The notes: generated by a model from the sequence alone, not told the origin. DNA of 64,000 nucleotides from GCA-002793235 sp965267355 (GCA_965267355.1 OZ253956.1:372001-436000), one strand, 5' to 3'; positions 1 through 8,315 are shown, counted from the stretch's first letter. Translations and numbers: made by a program.

Positions 1-170
1 TTACTAATTTTTCTGAGGTAAGTGCTTATTCCGGAACTGGTGGCTTAGTTCAAATACGTGTTTTAGATCAGGCAAATATGCCTCCAACTGGTTCGGCTAA
101 TGGACAACTTACTCAAGCTGAAAAAGACACTTTACAAATGTGGATTAATCAGGGAGCTCCTGAATTATAA
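1..170 (+). CDS. C-terminal end of a cytochrome c-like domain protein (partial)
   Basis: The window opens inside this gene; only the last 55 codons are visible, in the frame starting at base 3 and ending with TAA at 168-170. The readable peptide contains IRVLDQANMPP, then LTQAEKDTLQMWINQGAPEL at the very end. An 'MPP' methionine followed by a helix with 'W-I-x-x-G-A-P' is the usual tail of the small c-type cytochrome domains found in secreted Bacteroidota and planctomycete proteins, where the Met is the distal haem ligand. The CxxCH site would lie upstream and cannot be checked. It is followed after 17 bases by a YceI-like gene and a beta-barrel gene, a trio that recurs in Bacteroidota. Family call is moderate because most of the protein is missing. 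Confidence 0.6.
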   Translation, partial: TNFSEVSAYSGTGGLVQIRVLDQANMPPTGSANGQLTQAEKDTLQMWINQGAPEL

Positions 171-187
171 CCTTAAATTTATTTACC

Positions 188-733
188 ATGAAAAACCTAC
201 TATTATATAGTTTGCTTTTACTTTTTATAGGCACTGTAAACTCACAAGATTTATACAAAGCAACTTCTGGCGAAATTGCTTTCTTTTCTGAAACACCAGT
301 AGAAAACATTGATGCACAGAACAAAACGTTAAAAGCATTACTCAACATCAAAACCAATGAAATAGCTTTTGTTGTCACCAATGTTGGGTTTAAGTTTGAA
401 AAACCTTTAATGGAAGAACATTTTAACGAAAACTATATGGAAAGTGACAAATACAAACTTTCCGTTTTTAAAGGTAAAATAACTGGAGAAAATTTGGACT
501 ATTCTAAAGATGGTACTTATAAAGTTAAAGCTAATGGCACATTAGACATTCATGGTGTAAAACAGGAACGTGAAATTGAAGGTGATATTACTGTTAAGGA
601 AGGTAAAATTATTTTAACTAGTAAATTTAATGTTGCGTTAAAAGACCACAAAATAAAAATTCCGAAAGTAGTGGTAAAAAACATTGCCGAAGTGGTAGAG
701 GTAACTGTTAATATTAATCTGGAAAAAAAGTAA
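188..733 (+). CDS. YceI-like domain secreted protein
   Basis: A 181-residue protein with a Sec signal peptide (hydrophobic residues 3-17, cleavage near VNSQ). The mature part reads as a YceI/lipocalin-like barrel: an N-terminal strand GEIAFFSETP, then the family's central block FKFEKPLMEEHFNENYMES followed by a KY.L..F.G.I strand, and the C-terminal LDIHGVKQEREIEGDI segment. YceI proteins bind long isoprenoid or amphiphilic ligands in the periplasm; the ligand here is unknown. It sits 17 bases after the cytochrome-like gene and 10 bases before the beta-barrel gene, so the three are almost certainly co-transcribed. The start ATG is the one giving the signal peptide. Confidence 0.85.
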   Translation: MKNLLLYSLLLLFIGTVNSQDLYKATSGEIAFFSETPVENIDAQNKTLKALLNIKTNEIAFVVTNVGFKFEKPLMEEHFNENYMESDKYKLSVFKGKITGENLDYSKDGTYKVKANGTLDIHGVKQEREIEGDITVKEGKIILTSKFNVALKDHKIKIPKVVVKNIAEVVEVTVNINLEKK

Positions 734-743
734 TAAGATAACG

Positions 744-1646
744 ATGAAGAAAATTTCCTTTTTTATACTAAGTGGCCTTTTGGCAATTCATGTTTCTGCA
801 CAAGATGACTTGTTAAACATGTTAGAAGAAGAAGTTAACAACGAATCTACTCCACAAGCAGTTACAGCAACTTTTAAGGGCATTAAACTAATTAATGCCA
901 ACACCATAGAAACAACGAAAAAGAAAACCATGGAGTTTAGAATTACCCATAGGTTTGGCAATATGGAAATTGGAAACCCAGCAGGAAGACACTCCTTATA
1001 TGGGTTAGACAATGCTTCTAACATCCGTTTTTCTTTGGATTATGGTTTAACTGACAGAATAAGCATTGGGCTTGGTAGAAGTAAAATGGCTGAGCACATA
1101 GACGGAAACATTAAATACAGGTTTTTAGATCAGAAAGAAAAAGGATTTCCATTATCTGTAGCTTATTTCGCCAATGCTGCCATATCGCCTATCCAGAACA
1201 TTGCTGATGATGATTTTAGCAACAGATGGTCGTACACGCACCAGTTAATCATTGCCAGTAAATTAACTTCAGGTATTTCATTAGAAATTTTACCAACATT
1301 GGTACACAGAAATTATGTAGATCAGTCTGCGCACCCTAAAAACAATTCATTAGATGAGAATGATTTATATGCTTTAGGATTTGCAGGAAGATTTAAAATC
1401 ACCAAAAGAATGGCTTTTGTAATTGATTATTTCTTGCCTTTTTCTGAGTTTAGAGATGCCGATAATGGTTACTATAATGCTCTTGGTGTTGGTGTAGAAT
1501 TAGAAACTGGTGGTCATGTATTTCACATTAACTTAACCAACTCAGCAGGAATAATCGAAAACGATTTTATTCCTTCAACCAGAAGTTCCTGGGGCAAAGA
1601 GGAATACAAGTTAGGATTTAACATATCCAGAGTATTCCACTTTTAA
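744..1646 (+). CDS. DUF5777-type outer-membrane beta-barrel protein
   Basis: A 300-residue protein with a signal peptide ending near VSAQ. After an acidic linker (DDLLNMLEEEVN) it carries the block MEFRITHRFGNM, with LYGLDNASNIRFSLDYGLTD downstream, and repeated amphipathic strands ending in an aromatic residue (ISRVFHF), typical of an outer-membrane barrel. This pattern matches the Bacteroidota family called DUF5777. In this phylum it commonly follows YceI and cytochrome c-domain genes, as it does here, suggesting an envelope module that handles a redox-active or lipid-like molecule; that role is inference. The gene ends 5 bases from the convergent protease gene with no hairpin terminator between them. 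Confidence 0.75.
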   Translation: MKKISFFILSGLLAIHVSAQDDLLNMLEEEVNNESTPQAVTATFKGIKLINANTIETTKKKTMEFRITHRFGNMEIGNPAGRHSLYGLDNASNIRFSLDYGLTDRISIGLGRSKMAEHIDGNIKYRFLDQKEKGFPLSVAYFANAAISPIQNIADDDFSNRWSYTHQLIIASKLTSGISLEILPTLVHRNYVDQSAHPKNNSLDENDLYALGFAGRFKITKRMAFVIDYFLPFSEFRDADNGYYNALGVGVELETGGHVFHINLTNSAGIIENDFIPSTRSSWGKEEYKLGFNISRVFHF

Positions 1647-1650
1647 TAAC

Positions 1651-3315
1651 TTACTTTTTATAAGTTCCTGCGAGTATAGCTTTATACTTTGCTGTATCCT
1701 TTAAGGTATTAATGGCTTCATTTAGTACAGGGTCGTTACGTAAAGACACAGCTACCTGACCGGTTTGATAATAGTACCTTGAAACTATTTCACCTTCTAA
1801 AATTTGTTTAATTTCATCTTTAAAATTGTACAAATCATCTTTTTTATTATGATGAAGCTTATTTTTTAACGCTTCATACTCAGTTTTTACTTCCTCAAAA
1901 TACTTGTCTTTTTTAGCAGCTTTTTCTAAGTCACTTAACAAATCTTCGCTTTCGGTAGTGTACTCATAATCTTTATCTTCTAAAAAATGAACAAAGTCCT
2001 CATATTCATCATCCGTTAATTTAAAATCTTTAGCAGGAGCAATAGATTCATGCTTCAATCTATACTCAGTAGCATAATCAAAAATTAAACTCTTCACTAA
2101 CAATACTGCTGAAATATCACTCAATGGTAAACCTTTTACTTTAATATCTGGAGCAATTCCTTTACCATCATATACTGCTCTTTTGCTAAGTACGGTTTTA
2201 AATTCTGTAATTAGAGAATCAGGAATTTCTTCAGCTTCGCCATCTTTATTTTTGTGTGCATAATCTAATTTCTGAATACATCTTCCGCTTGGTGTATAGT
2301 ACTTGGCCACTGTAACTTTTAACTTAGAATTGTAGCTTAATGGTCTAACATTTTGCACCAACCCTTTACCGAAAGAATTATTACCAATTACTACCGCTCT
2401 ATCGTTATCTTGCAATGAGCCTGAAACAATTTCAGAAGCAGATGCAGAGCCACCATTAATTAAAACCACCAAAGGAATTTCGGTATCAATAGGCATATTC
2501 AAAGCTTTATACTCTTTATTCCAATCTTTTATTTTGCCTTTAGTACTTACTACAGGCGTTCCTTTTTCTACAAAAAAGTTAACAATGTTTACCGATTCAG
2601 TTAGCAATCCCCCTCCGTTTCCTCTTAAGTCTAAAATAATGGATGTTGCTCCCTGCTCTTTCAGCTCATTTAATGCTGCTTTCACTTCAGAACTTGCTGT
2701 TGAAGTAAATCCTGTTAATCTCATATACCCTACATTATCATCCATCATACTGTGGTAAGGAACATCTTTAATCTTTACATCTTCACGAGTAACAACTTTG
2801 GTAATTCTATCTTCTTCTCCAGGTCTTTCAATGGTTATTTCTACTGTTGTACCTGGTTGTCCTAATAAAAATTGCCTGATTTCTTCAGAGTTTTTCCCTA
2901 TAGCGGATTTCCCATCAATTTCCACAATTTTATCCCCTGCCCTTAACCCTGCTTTATCAGCACCGAAACCCTGATAGGGTTCAGAAATAATAACCTTATC
3001 TTCTCTTGTTTGGATTAAAGCTCCTATGCCTCCATATTGTCCAGTAGTCATTATTTTGTAATCTTCCATCTTTGATTCTGGAATGTAATTAGTATATGGG
3101 TCTAACGATTCCAGCATAGCATCTATCCCTGTTTTCATCAACTTACCAGGGTCAGCATCATCAACATAATAAATGTTTAACTCACGAAAAAGTGTAGAGA
3201 AAATATCAAGGTTTTTTGATACCTCAAAATAATTGGTTTGAGTAAATGCAGTAAAAGAAATTGCTGCCAACAATATGGCAACTCCTGCTATAATTTTTTT
3301 AAATTGTTTTTTCAT
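1651..3315 (-). CDS. S41 family C-terminal processing protease (CtpA-like)
   Basis: A 554-residue periplasmic serine protease. Residues 1-25 form a signal or anchor segment. A PDZ domain spans about 95-180 (GGIGALIQTREDKVII, then GADKAGLRAGDKIVEIDG). The peptidase core follows: VGYMRLTGF, SIILDLRGNGGGLL, the serine block GGSASASEIV (288-297) and the lysine block SFGKGLVQ (Lys317), giving the Ser/Lys dyad of the CtpA/Prc family. The C-terminal 150 residues are helical and charged. Such proteases trim C-termini or degrade misfolded envelope proteins. It is the third gene of an overlapping rnpA-yidD-protease set; its start overlaps the end of yidD by 17 bases, so translation is probably coupled. 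Confidence 0.93.
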   Translation of the reverse strand: MKKQFKKIIAGVAILLAAISFTAFTQTNYFEVSKNLDIFSTLFRELNIYYVDDADPGKLMKTGIDAMLESLDPYTNYIPESKMEDYKIMTTGQYGGIGALIQTREDKVIISEPYQGFGADKAGLRAGDKIVEIDGKSAIGKNSEEIRQFLLGQPGTTVEITIERPGEEDRITKVVTREDVKIKDVPYHSMMDDNVGYMRLTGFTSTASSEVKAALNELKEQGATSIILDLRGNGGGLLTESVNIVNFFVEKGTPVVSTKGKIKDWNKEYKALNMPIDTEIPLVVLINGGSASASEIVSGSLQDNDRAVVIGNNSFGKGLVQNVRPLSYNSKLKVTVAKYYTPSGRCIQKLDYAHKNKDGEAEEIPDSLITEFKTVLSKRAVYDGKGIAPDIKVKGLPLSDISAVLLVKSLIFDYATEYRLKHESIAPAKDFKLTDDEYEDFVHFLEDKDYEYTTESEDLLSDLEKAAKKDKYFEEVKTEYEALKNKLHHNKKDDLYNFKDEIKQILEGEIVSRYYYQTGQVAVSLRNDPVLNEAINTLKDTAKYKAILAGTYKK

Positions 3316-3553
3316 AACTATTTTTTATTTTTTTAGGTACTGGATCATAACCACTCCCACCCCATGGATGACAAGAAAAAATTCTTTTTAACGCTAACCA
3401 ACCTCCTCTAAAAGCTCCATGCTTATTTATGGCTTCTATACTATATTGTGAGCAAGTAGGTGTGTATCTGCAATTTTGCCCTAAAATGGGTGAAATGCTC
3501 AACTGGTAAAATCGTATTAAAACAACGAATATTTTACTTACTATTCGTTTCAC
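3299..3553 (-). CDS. yidD: Membrane protein insertion efficiency factor YidD
   Basis: An 84-residue protein carrying the YidD signature almost intact: YQLSISPILGQNCRYTPTCS (16-35) followed by QYSIEAI, then HPWGGSGYDPVP near the end. YidD is a small membrane-associated protein that aids YidC-dependent insertion of inner-membrane proteins. Its gene is classically found directly after rnpA, as here. It overlaps rnpA by 20 bases at its start and the protease gene by 17 at its end. The conserved cysteines of the CRYTPTC block are present. Length is normal for the family. Confidence 0.96.
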   Translation of the reverse strand: MKRIVSKIFVVLIRFYQLSISPILGQNCRYTPTCSQYSIEAINKHGAFRGGWLALKRIFSCHPWGGSGYDPVPKKIKNSYEKTI

Positions 3554-3935
3554 TCTTGTCTATTAAACGTGTTAAAATTACTTTTATTTTTTCTTCTATT
3601 TCCTGGTAACTATGTATTTGTTTGGCGGTATAAATCAACATTAAATCTATCCCTTTTTCATTTTCGGTTAACCACAATTTTAGTGCCTTATTATTCAAAC
3701 GGTATGCCTCCCTCATTCTTCTCTTAATAACATTTCGGTTAACTGCCAATTTAATATTCCGCTTCGGAACACTGAATCCTGCACTCAACACTACATCATC
3801 GACCTCACACTTTGGTAACACCATTGCTCTAATTGGATAAGCATTAATACCCTTTCCTTTACTAAAAAGTAAATCAATAGCTTTTTTACTTTTTAATTTT
3901 TCTTTTTTAGAAAAGGTATTACGTGGAGCTACCAT
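3534..3935 (-). CDS. rnpA: Ribonuclease P protein component
   Basis: The protein subunit of RNase P, which with the catalytic RNA removes 5' leaders from pre-tRNAs. From the chosen ATG it has 133 residues. The basic RNR signature is visible as AVNRNVIKRRMREAYRLN, preceded by SAGFSVPKRNIKLA, with the N-terminal F.KKEKLKSKKAIDLLF block. A TTG nine bases upstream would add three residues (M-Y-N), but the ATG at 3935 is preferred. A TAATTTTG promoter box lies just six bases before that ATG, so the mRNA may be leaderless. It heads the rnpA-yidD-protease set. The usual rpmH gene is not upstream; a divergent PAP2 phosphatase gene is. Confidence 0.94.
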   Translation of the reverse strand: MVAPRNTFSKKEKLKSKKAIDLLFSKGKGINAYPIRAMVLPKCEVDDVVLSAGFSVPKRNIKLAVNRNVIKRRMREAYRLNNKALKLWLTENEKGIDLMLIYTAKQIHSYQEIEEKIKVILTRLIDKSETNSK

Positions 3936-3941
3936 ATTGTA

Positions 3942-3949
3942 CAAAATTA
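3942..3949 (-). promoter_or_regulatory. rnpA -7 promoter box TAATTTTG
   Basis: On the minus strand TAATTTTG matches the Bacteroidota -7 consensus TAnnTTTG and lies 6 bases before the rnpA ATG, placing the expected start of transcription at or next to the start codon. No TTG -33 box is visible at standard spacing. Confidence 0.5.
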
Positions 3950-3999
3950 CTTCAATAAAATCTTTATTTGCTACCGTTCATAAAGTTTATGGTATTCAT

Positions 4000-4007
4000 T
4001 ACTTTTG
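4000..4007 (+). promoter_or_regulatory. -7 promoter box for the PAP2-crcB-pafA operon
   Basis: TACTTTTG matches TAnnTTTG and is the only such box in the 80-base divergent region on this strand. It predicts a transcript beginning near 4012-4014, just before the ambiguous start of the PAP2 gene. Confidence 0.45.
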
Positions 4008-4024
4008 TTTAACAAAAATGATGC

Positions 4025-4609
4025 ATTATCCTCCAGGATTTAATAAACATAGATGTAGAAATTTTCCTTTTTTTAAATGGAATTAACTCTCCCTTCTTTG
4101 ATGTTTTATTTGGATGGATTACTAGCAAAACATTTTGGATACCTCTTTACGTATTTTTGATTTTTTTAATCGCCAAAAAATGGAGTTGGAAAACATTTAT
4201 TATAGCCATTTTTATAGCACTAACTATATTATTGGGAGATAGAATTTCAGTAGTATTTTTTAAAGAAGTATTTGAACGATTAAGGCCTTGTCACAACCCC
4301 AACTTAGCTGGCTTGGTTCATATTATAGACAATCACTGCGGTGGTCAGTTTGGTTTTGTTTCATCACATGCTACCAACAGTTTTGCTTTGGCATTATTTT
4401 CAGGCTTACTCTTAAAAAAACATTATAAATACATTTTATGCATTATGATTTTTTGGGCAGCATTGGTTTCTTATAGCAGAGTATATGTTGGGGTACATTA
4501 TCCAGGTGATGTTTTAGGTGGAGCTATTTTGGGAAGTATAATAGGTATTTTAGTATTTTGGGTGATGAAATTTGTTGACAAACAACTTAAACTAAAATTG
4601 AATCCATAA
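4025..4609 (+). CDS. PAP2-family membrane phosphatase, start ambiguous
   Basis: An integral-membrane acid phosphatase/lipid phosphatase of the PAP2 family. Its three active-site blocks are visible: FKEVFERLRPCHNP, SSHATNSFA (an SSHA version of the usual PSGH), and SRVYVGVHYPGD. About five membrane helices alternate with these loops. The first standard start codon in frame is a TTG at 4157, but the frame stays open upstream to 4022 and encodes the family's expected N-terminus (LINIDVEIFLFLNG, then FWIPLYVFL). No ATG, GTG or TTG precedes it in frame; an ATG pair at 4018-4023 is in another frame. So the gene either starts at ATT/ATC (4025/4028) or carries a one-base indel near 4021-4030. It overlaps crcB by one base. 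The substrate (undecaprenyl pyrophosphate or phospholipid) is not determined. Confidence 0.85.
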   Translation: MILQDLINIDVEIFLFLNGINSPFFDVLFGWITSKTFWIPLYVFLIFLIAKKWSWKTFIIAIFIALTILLGDRISVVFFKEVFERLRPCHNPNLAGLVHIIDNHCGGQFGFVSSHATNSFALALFSGLLLKKHYKYILCIMIFWAALVSYSRVYVGVHYPGDVLGGAILGSIIGILVFWVMKFVDKQLKLKLNP

Positions 4610-4974
4610 TGTTAAATTTACTTACCATATTCATCGGTGGCGGAATCGGAAGTTTATGCCGATATGGAATAGGCAAGCTAAGTTTAAAACTAATGCAAAC
4701 TAATTTTCCATTAGGAACTTTTATTGCCAATATTCTAAGCTGTATTATTTTAGCATTAGCTGTAATTTATTTTAATGGAAAATCTGACAACACCACTTTG
4801 AAACTGATGATTATTACTGGCTTTTGTGGAGGGTTTAGTACATTTTCTACATTTAGTTTTGAAACTTTTGAACTACTAAAACAAGGTAACTATACTATAG
4901 CTATTTTAAATATTTCACTAAGTATTATTGTTGGTGTAGCACTTATTTTTATGCTTTTAAAAAATCAAACCTGA
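4609..4974 (+). CDS. crcB: Fluoride exporter CrcB/FluC
   Basis: A 121-residue, four-helix membrane protein. It has the FluC motifs: GGGIGSLCRYGIGK at the N-terminus, FPLGTFIANILSC (the pore Asn) and GFCGGFSTFSTFSFE, which supplies the phenylalanines and the central Na+ site of the dual-topology dimer. FluC channels expel fluoride from the cytoplasm. Only one copy is seen, as expected for a homodimer. Its start overlaps the PAP2 stop (TAATG) and its stop overlaps the pafA start (TGATG), so it is translated as part of a tightly packed operon. No fluoride riboswitch was recognised upstream. Confidence 0.95.
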   Translation: MLNLLTIFIGGGIGSLCRYGIGKLSLKLMQTNFPLGTFIANILSCIILALAVIYFNGKSDNTTLKLMIITGFCGGFSTFSTFSFETFELLKQGNYTIAILNISLSIIVGVALIFMLLKNQT

Positions 4975-6584
4975 TGAGAAAGTTTATTCTAATACTAATG
5001 ATATTTCCTCTTTTTGCTTTTAGTCAAAAACCAAAATTAGTTGTGGGAATTGTAGTAGATCAAATGCGTTACGATTATCTAACCAGGTATTGGGATCGGT
5101 ATAGCGATGATGGGTTTAAAAAATTAATAAACAATGGGTTTAATTGTAAAAATGCTCATTACAATTACATGCCCACTTATACTGGTCCTGGGCATGCTTC
5201 GATATACACAGGAACTACACCCGAAAATCATGGAATTATCTCTAATACCTGGTTTGATAAAAAAACTAACAACTACACTTACTGTACATCTGACACCAAT
5301 TATCACACGTTGGGAAGTTCATCTTATTACGGAAAAATGTCTCCCTCTAAAATGTTTACAACCACCATCACGGATGAGCTCAAACTTGCCACTAACCACA
5401 AAGGAAAAACTATTGGCATTTCTATAAAAGATAGAGGTGCTATTTTACCTGCTGGCCATAAGGCAGATGCAGCCTATTGGTTTGAAGGAGGAAATACAGG
5501 GAAATGGATTAGTAGTTCGTACTATATGAATAAATTACCAAAATGGCTAGATGAAATAAACGCCAACAAACCAGCTGAAAAATACTTAAAAAAAAAATGG
5601 GAAACACTTTACCCTATTTCTTCATACACTAATAGTATCAATGACAACAACCCTTACGAAGCAACATTTTACACGGAAGAAAACCCAGTCTTTCCACACA
5701 ATTTACCTGCATTAAGAGATAGTAACAACAACTATAGTTTAATTAAATCAACTCCATTTGGCAATACCATTTTAAAAGATTTAGCAATTGCAATTGTTCA
5801 AAACGAAAAGTTAGGGATTGATGAATACACAGATTTTCTAGCAGTAAGTTTTTCTTCACCTGATTATATTGGGCACCAATACGGGCCTATGTCTGTAGAA
5901 ATTGAAGACACTTACTTGAGATTAGATAAAGATCTCGCTGACTTCATCAACTATCTTGAAAGTAAAATTGGAAAAGAAAATATATTGATTTTTTTAACCG
6001 CTGACCATGGGGCAGTTAATGTACCTCAATATTTAATTGACAATAAAATACCCGGAGGTTATTTTGATGAAGCTAAGTTTGAAGAATCTCTTAAAACTTA
6101 CATTAAACAGGAACTGAAATCTGATTCTATCATTAAAAATGTATCTAACTATCAGGTATTTTTGGAAGACAACATACCAACAGCCAAAAAGCTATACATA
6201 GAAAACATGATTGCTAACTTTATACTAAAACAAGAAGGAATTGCAAAGGTGATTACTTCTACTAGCTTAAATTCAACCGAGTTTACAGACAGAATACTTT
6301 CAAGTGTTCAAAGAGGTTTTAATCAAACTCGTTCAGGAGATATACTGTTTGTACTAAAATCAGGATGGATACCCTCTACCAGTAAAAAAGGTACTACCCA
6401 CGGTTCCCCATATCATTACGACACACATGTTCCGCTTTTGTGGTATGGAGGTAATATTGAAACAGGAGAAACAGACAAACCTGTTGTTATTCCTGATATT
6501 GCTGCGACTGTTGCAGCTTTATTAGGTATTCAAACTCCAAGCGCATGCACTGGTCAACCTATTAAAAATCTAATTAAAAAATGA
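4974..6584 (+). CDS. pafA: PafA-type alkaline phosphatase (phosphate-irrepressible)
   Basis: A 536-residue secreted phosphomonoesterase of the alkaline-phosphatase superfamily, with a signal peptide ending at FAFSQ. Residues known to be catalytic in Elizabethkingia PafA can be placed by motif: zinc ligand Asp29 (VVDQMRYD), nucleophile Thr70 (YTGPGHAS), Asn91 (GIISNTWFD), Lys152 and Arg154 (SIKDRGA), Asp297 and His301 (DYIGHQYGP), Asp344-His345 (TADHGAV) and His485 (YDTHVPLLW). All are present, so it should be an active monoesterase working on periplasmic or surface phosphate esters. It lies between crcB and a lipoprotein gene with overlapping ends at both sides. PafA enzymes are typically expressed independently of phosphate; no Pho-box-like element was recognised. 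Confidence 0.93.
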   Translation: MRKFILILMIFPLFAFSQKPKLVVGIVVDQMRYDYLTRYWDRYSDDGFKKLINNGFNCKNAHYNYMPTYTGPGHASIYTGTTPENHGIISNTWFDKKTNNYTYCTSDTNYHTLGSSSYYGKMSPSKMFTTTITDELKLATNHKGKTIGISIKDRGAILPAGHKADAAYWFEGGNTGKWISSSYYMNKLPKWLDEINANKPAEKYLKKKWETLYPISSYTNSINDNNPYEATFYTEENPVFPHNLPALRDSNNNYSLIKSTPFGNTILKDLAIAIVQNEKLGIDEYTDFLAVSFSSPDYIGHQYGPMSVEIEDTYLRLDKDLADFINYLESKIGKENILIFLTADHGAVNVPQYLIDNKIPGGYFDEAKFEESLKTYIKQELKSDSIIKNVSNYQVFLEDNIPTAKKLYIENMIANFILKQEGIAKVITSTSLNSTEFTDRILSSVQRGFNQTRSGDILFVLKSGWIPSTSKKGTTHGSPYHYDTHVPLLWYGGNIETGETDKPVVIPDIAATVAALLGIQTPSACTGQPIKNLIKK

Positions 6585-7195
6585 AAAGATTAACTTTTAT
6601 CTTCATAAGCCTTGCCTTTATTTCTTGTGAATCGGATACTAATATTAAATCTACTGATCAGGACACTATAATTGCATTTGAAGACACAGTACAAGTAGAA
6701 AAAAACTCTGAAACCGAAAGAGGAGCTTCATTTACACACGTTTACAGCATGTTGGTAGATGCAATGTACAACAAAAAAAATCAAGAGTTTAGGTCGTTTA
6801 TTCACCCCCAACACGGCATTAAATTCATTAGTAATTTTTCTGGTGCAATGCCAGAGCTCATAGAGTTTGATAAAACCGCAAAATTTGGAGAAAACAAGCA
6901 AATTAAAAACACATTTAAACAACTAGACTCCTTATTGCTAAAAGAAGCAATAATTGAATCTTTACCTAATGTAATTTGTGATACTACTATTTATGATAAA
7001 AGTGGATGTTTTGCTTACGAATCTAACTCAAAGTTACAAGGTCATCCTTGGAATGCAAATGGTAAATATGATGATTTAATCAATAATGTAACCTGGACCG
7101 TTGTAAACACCCATAATTTTACTTTTTTCTTCTCCGAAATAGACGAACAATACTACCTTACTTTTATAGATATAAGAACCCCATGTGAGGCATAA
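6581..7195 (+). CDS. Lipoprotein of unknown function
   Basis: A 204-residue protein with an SPII signal peptide: LAFISC with the lipidated Cys at residue 16. The mature part starts with an acidic, Ser/Thr-rich linker (about 17-50). A folded region with YSMLVDAMYNKKNQEFRSFI and HPQHGIKFISNF follows, ending in strands such as YYLTFIDIRTPCEA. I do not recognise the family. Its ATG overlaps the pafA stop (ATGA), so it is translationally coupled and probably acts at the membrane alongside the phosphatase; that is inference. It is the last gene of the operon: a 119-base gap follows. Confidence 0.7.
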   Translation: MKRLTFIFISLAFISCESDTNIKSTDQDTIIAFEDTVQVEKNSETERGASFTHVYSMLVDAMYNKKNQEFRSFIHPQHGIKFISNFSGAMPELIEFDKTAKFGENKQIKNTFKQLDSLLLKEAIIESLPNVICDTTIYDKSGCFAYESNSKLQGHPWNANGKYDDLINNVTWTVVNTHNFTFFFSEIDEQYYLTFIDIRTPCEA

Positions 7196-7281
7196 TTACC
7201 GATTAGAAACTAAAAGCTGCCACTCAGAAATTCAAAGTTGTCACCCGTTAAGTCTTGCTTTTTATAACTAATCATCATGAG

Positions 7282-7289
7282 TAAGTTTG
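7282..7289 (+). promoter_or_regulatory. -7 promoter box of the T9SS cargo gene
   Basis: TAAGTTTG matches TAnnTTTG 25 bases before the ATG at 7315. A TTG at 7255-7257 lies 24 bases upstream, slightly further than the usual 19-23. Confidence 0.4.
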
Positions 7290-7314
7290 AATAAACTTTT
7301 ATTATTCAACTATC

Positions 7315-8220
7315 ATGAGAAAACTATTTATAATAATTATTTGCTTCGTTTTAAGTATCACATCACAAGCTCAAACATCTCCTTTTTTCAGCAATGTAGA
7401 TATAGAAGGTCCTGATGCTCCAATAATTCAATTGAGTCATCAAGGAAATAGTATTCAAGTTAATTTAAGTACTTCTCCAATCTCAAACAATTATAACGAA
7501 AACTATCATGCGCTTGACACAAGCATTAATAATGGCTATGCTTTTTTCGATTTTCAAGGATATCTCATTTATCAAGTATTCGATTCAACTGTAAATCACT
7601 TAACAGATTATCTTGATACTACAAAAATGAAACTTATAGCACAGAGTGATATTCAAGATAGTATTGGGTCATTAACTAATCACTATTACGATACTATCAA
7701 TGGATATTGTGATTCTATGTTGATGGTTAATGCTTCTAATCAAGGCTTATCACATACTTTTATATTTAATCAGGATGCTTTTACCAATAGTCCTTTTCAA
7801 CAAGGAAACACTTATTGTTTTATGGTATTATCTTATGCAGCAAATACCAATAAAATAAATATTATGTGCAATAATACCCCATGGACATTCCTAATGGGAC
7901 ATAAAAGTTCCAATGGAACTGGCATTATTGCATCTTGTATTGAGTTTAATCCAACTGGAGTACCAGAAAATGAAAGTTTGTTATCAACCATCAATCTTTA
8001 TCCAAATCCTGCAAAGGATAAATTGCATTTTAATTTTGAAACAAGTTTCAATCAGGTGACTATTGAAATTTTTAATACAACTGGAAAACAAATACTACAA
8101 AAAACAAGAGTACAAAACAATACTATTTCATTAAATCTTGAATCGATATCTTCAGGTTTATACTTTGTCAAGATAACAACTGATGAAGAGCAAAAAACGC
8201 TAAAATTTATTAAGCAATAA
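7315..8220 (+). CDS. Secreted T9SS cargo with type A sorting domain
   Basis: A 301-residue exported protein. The signal peptide ends at TSQAQ. The central region (about 25-215) is strand-rich with several cysteines and has no recognised domain. The last 80 residues are a type A T9SS C-terminal sorting domain: INLYPNPAKDKLHF, then VTIEIFNTTGKQIL, then ISSGLYFVKI and the closing TLKFIKQ. Such proteins cross the outer membrane through the T9SS and are released or anchored after the domain is cut. It has its own promoter region and stands alone between the pafA operon and gyrB. Function unknown. Confidence 0.85.
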   Translation: MRKLFIIIICFVLSITSQAQTSPFFSNVDIEGPDAPIIQLSHQGNSIQVNLSTSPISNNYNENYHALDTSINNGYAFFDFQGYLIYQVFDSTVNHLTDYLDTTKMKLIAQSDIQDSIGSLTNHYYDTINGYCDSMLMVNASNQGLSHTFIFNQDAFTNSPFQQGNTYCFMVLSYAANTNKINIMCNNTPWTFLMGHKSSNGTGIIASCIEFNPTGVPENESLLSTINLYPNPAKDKLHFNFETSFNQVTIEIFNTTGKQILQKTRVQNNTISLNLESISSGLYFVKITTDEEQKTLKFIKQ

Positions 8221-8237
8221 ATACCTGTAATTTAATC

Positions 8238-8260
8238 AACAATTTGTCGATAAAATTGTT
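8238..8260 (+). terminator. Weak hairpin downstream of the T9SS cargo gene
   Basis: AACAATTT and AAATTGTT (8238-8245, 8253-8260) form an 8-bp AT-rich stem with a 7-base loop, 18 bases after the stop codon. The stem is weak and no immediate T-tract follows, so a terminator role is uncertain. Confidence 0.3.
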
Positions 8261-8315
8261 AATAAATACTCCTTTTTAATTCACTCAAATCACCAATAAA
8301 AATAGGTCATTTAAT

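Noticed and set aside
4000..4030. Fluoride riboswitch for crcB
   Set aside because: The leader before the PAP2 gene is only a few bases long on the predicted promoter, and crcB itself overlaps the PAP2 stop, leaving no room for the aptamer.
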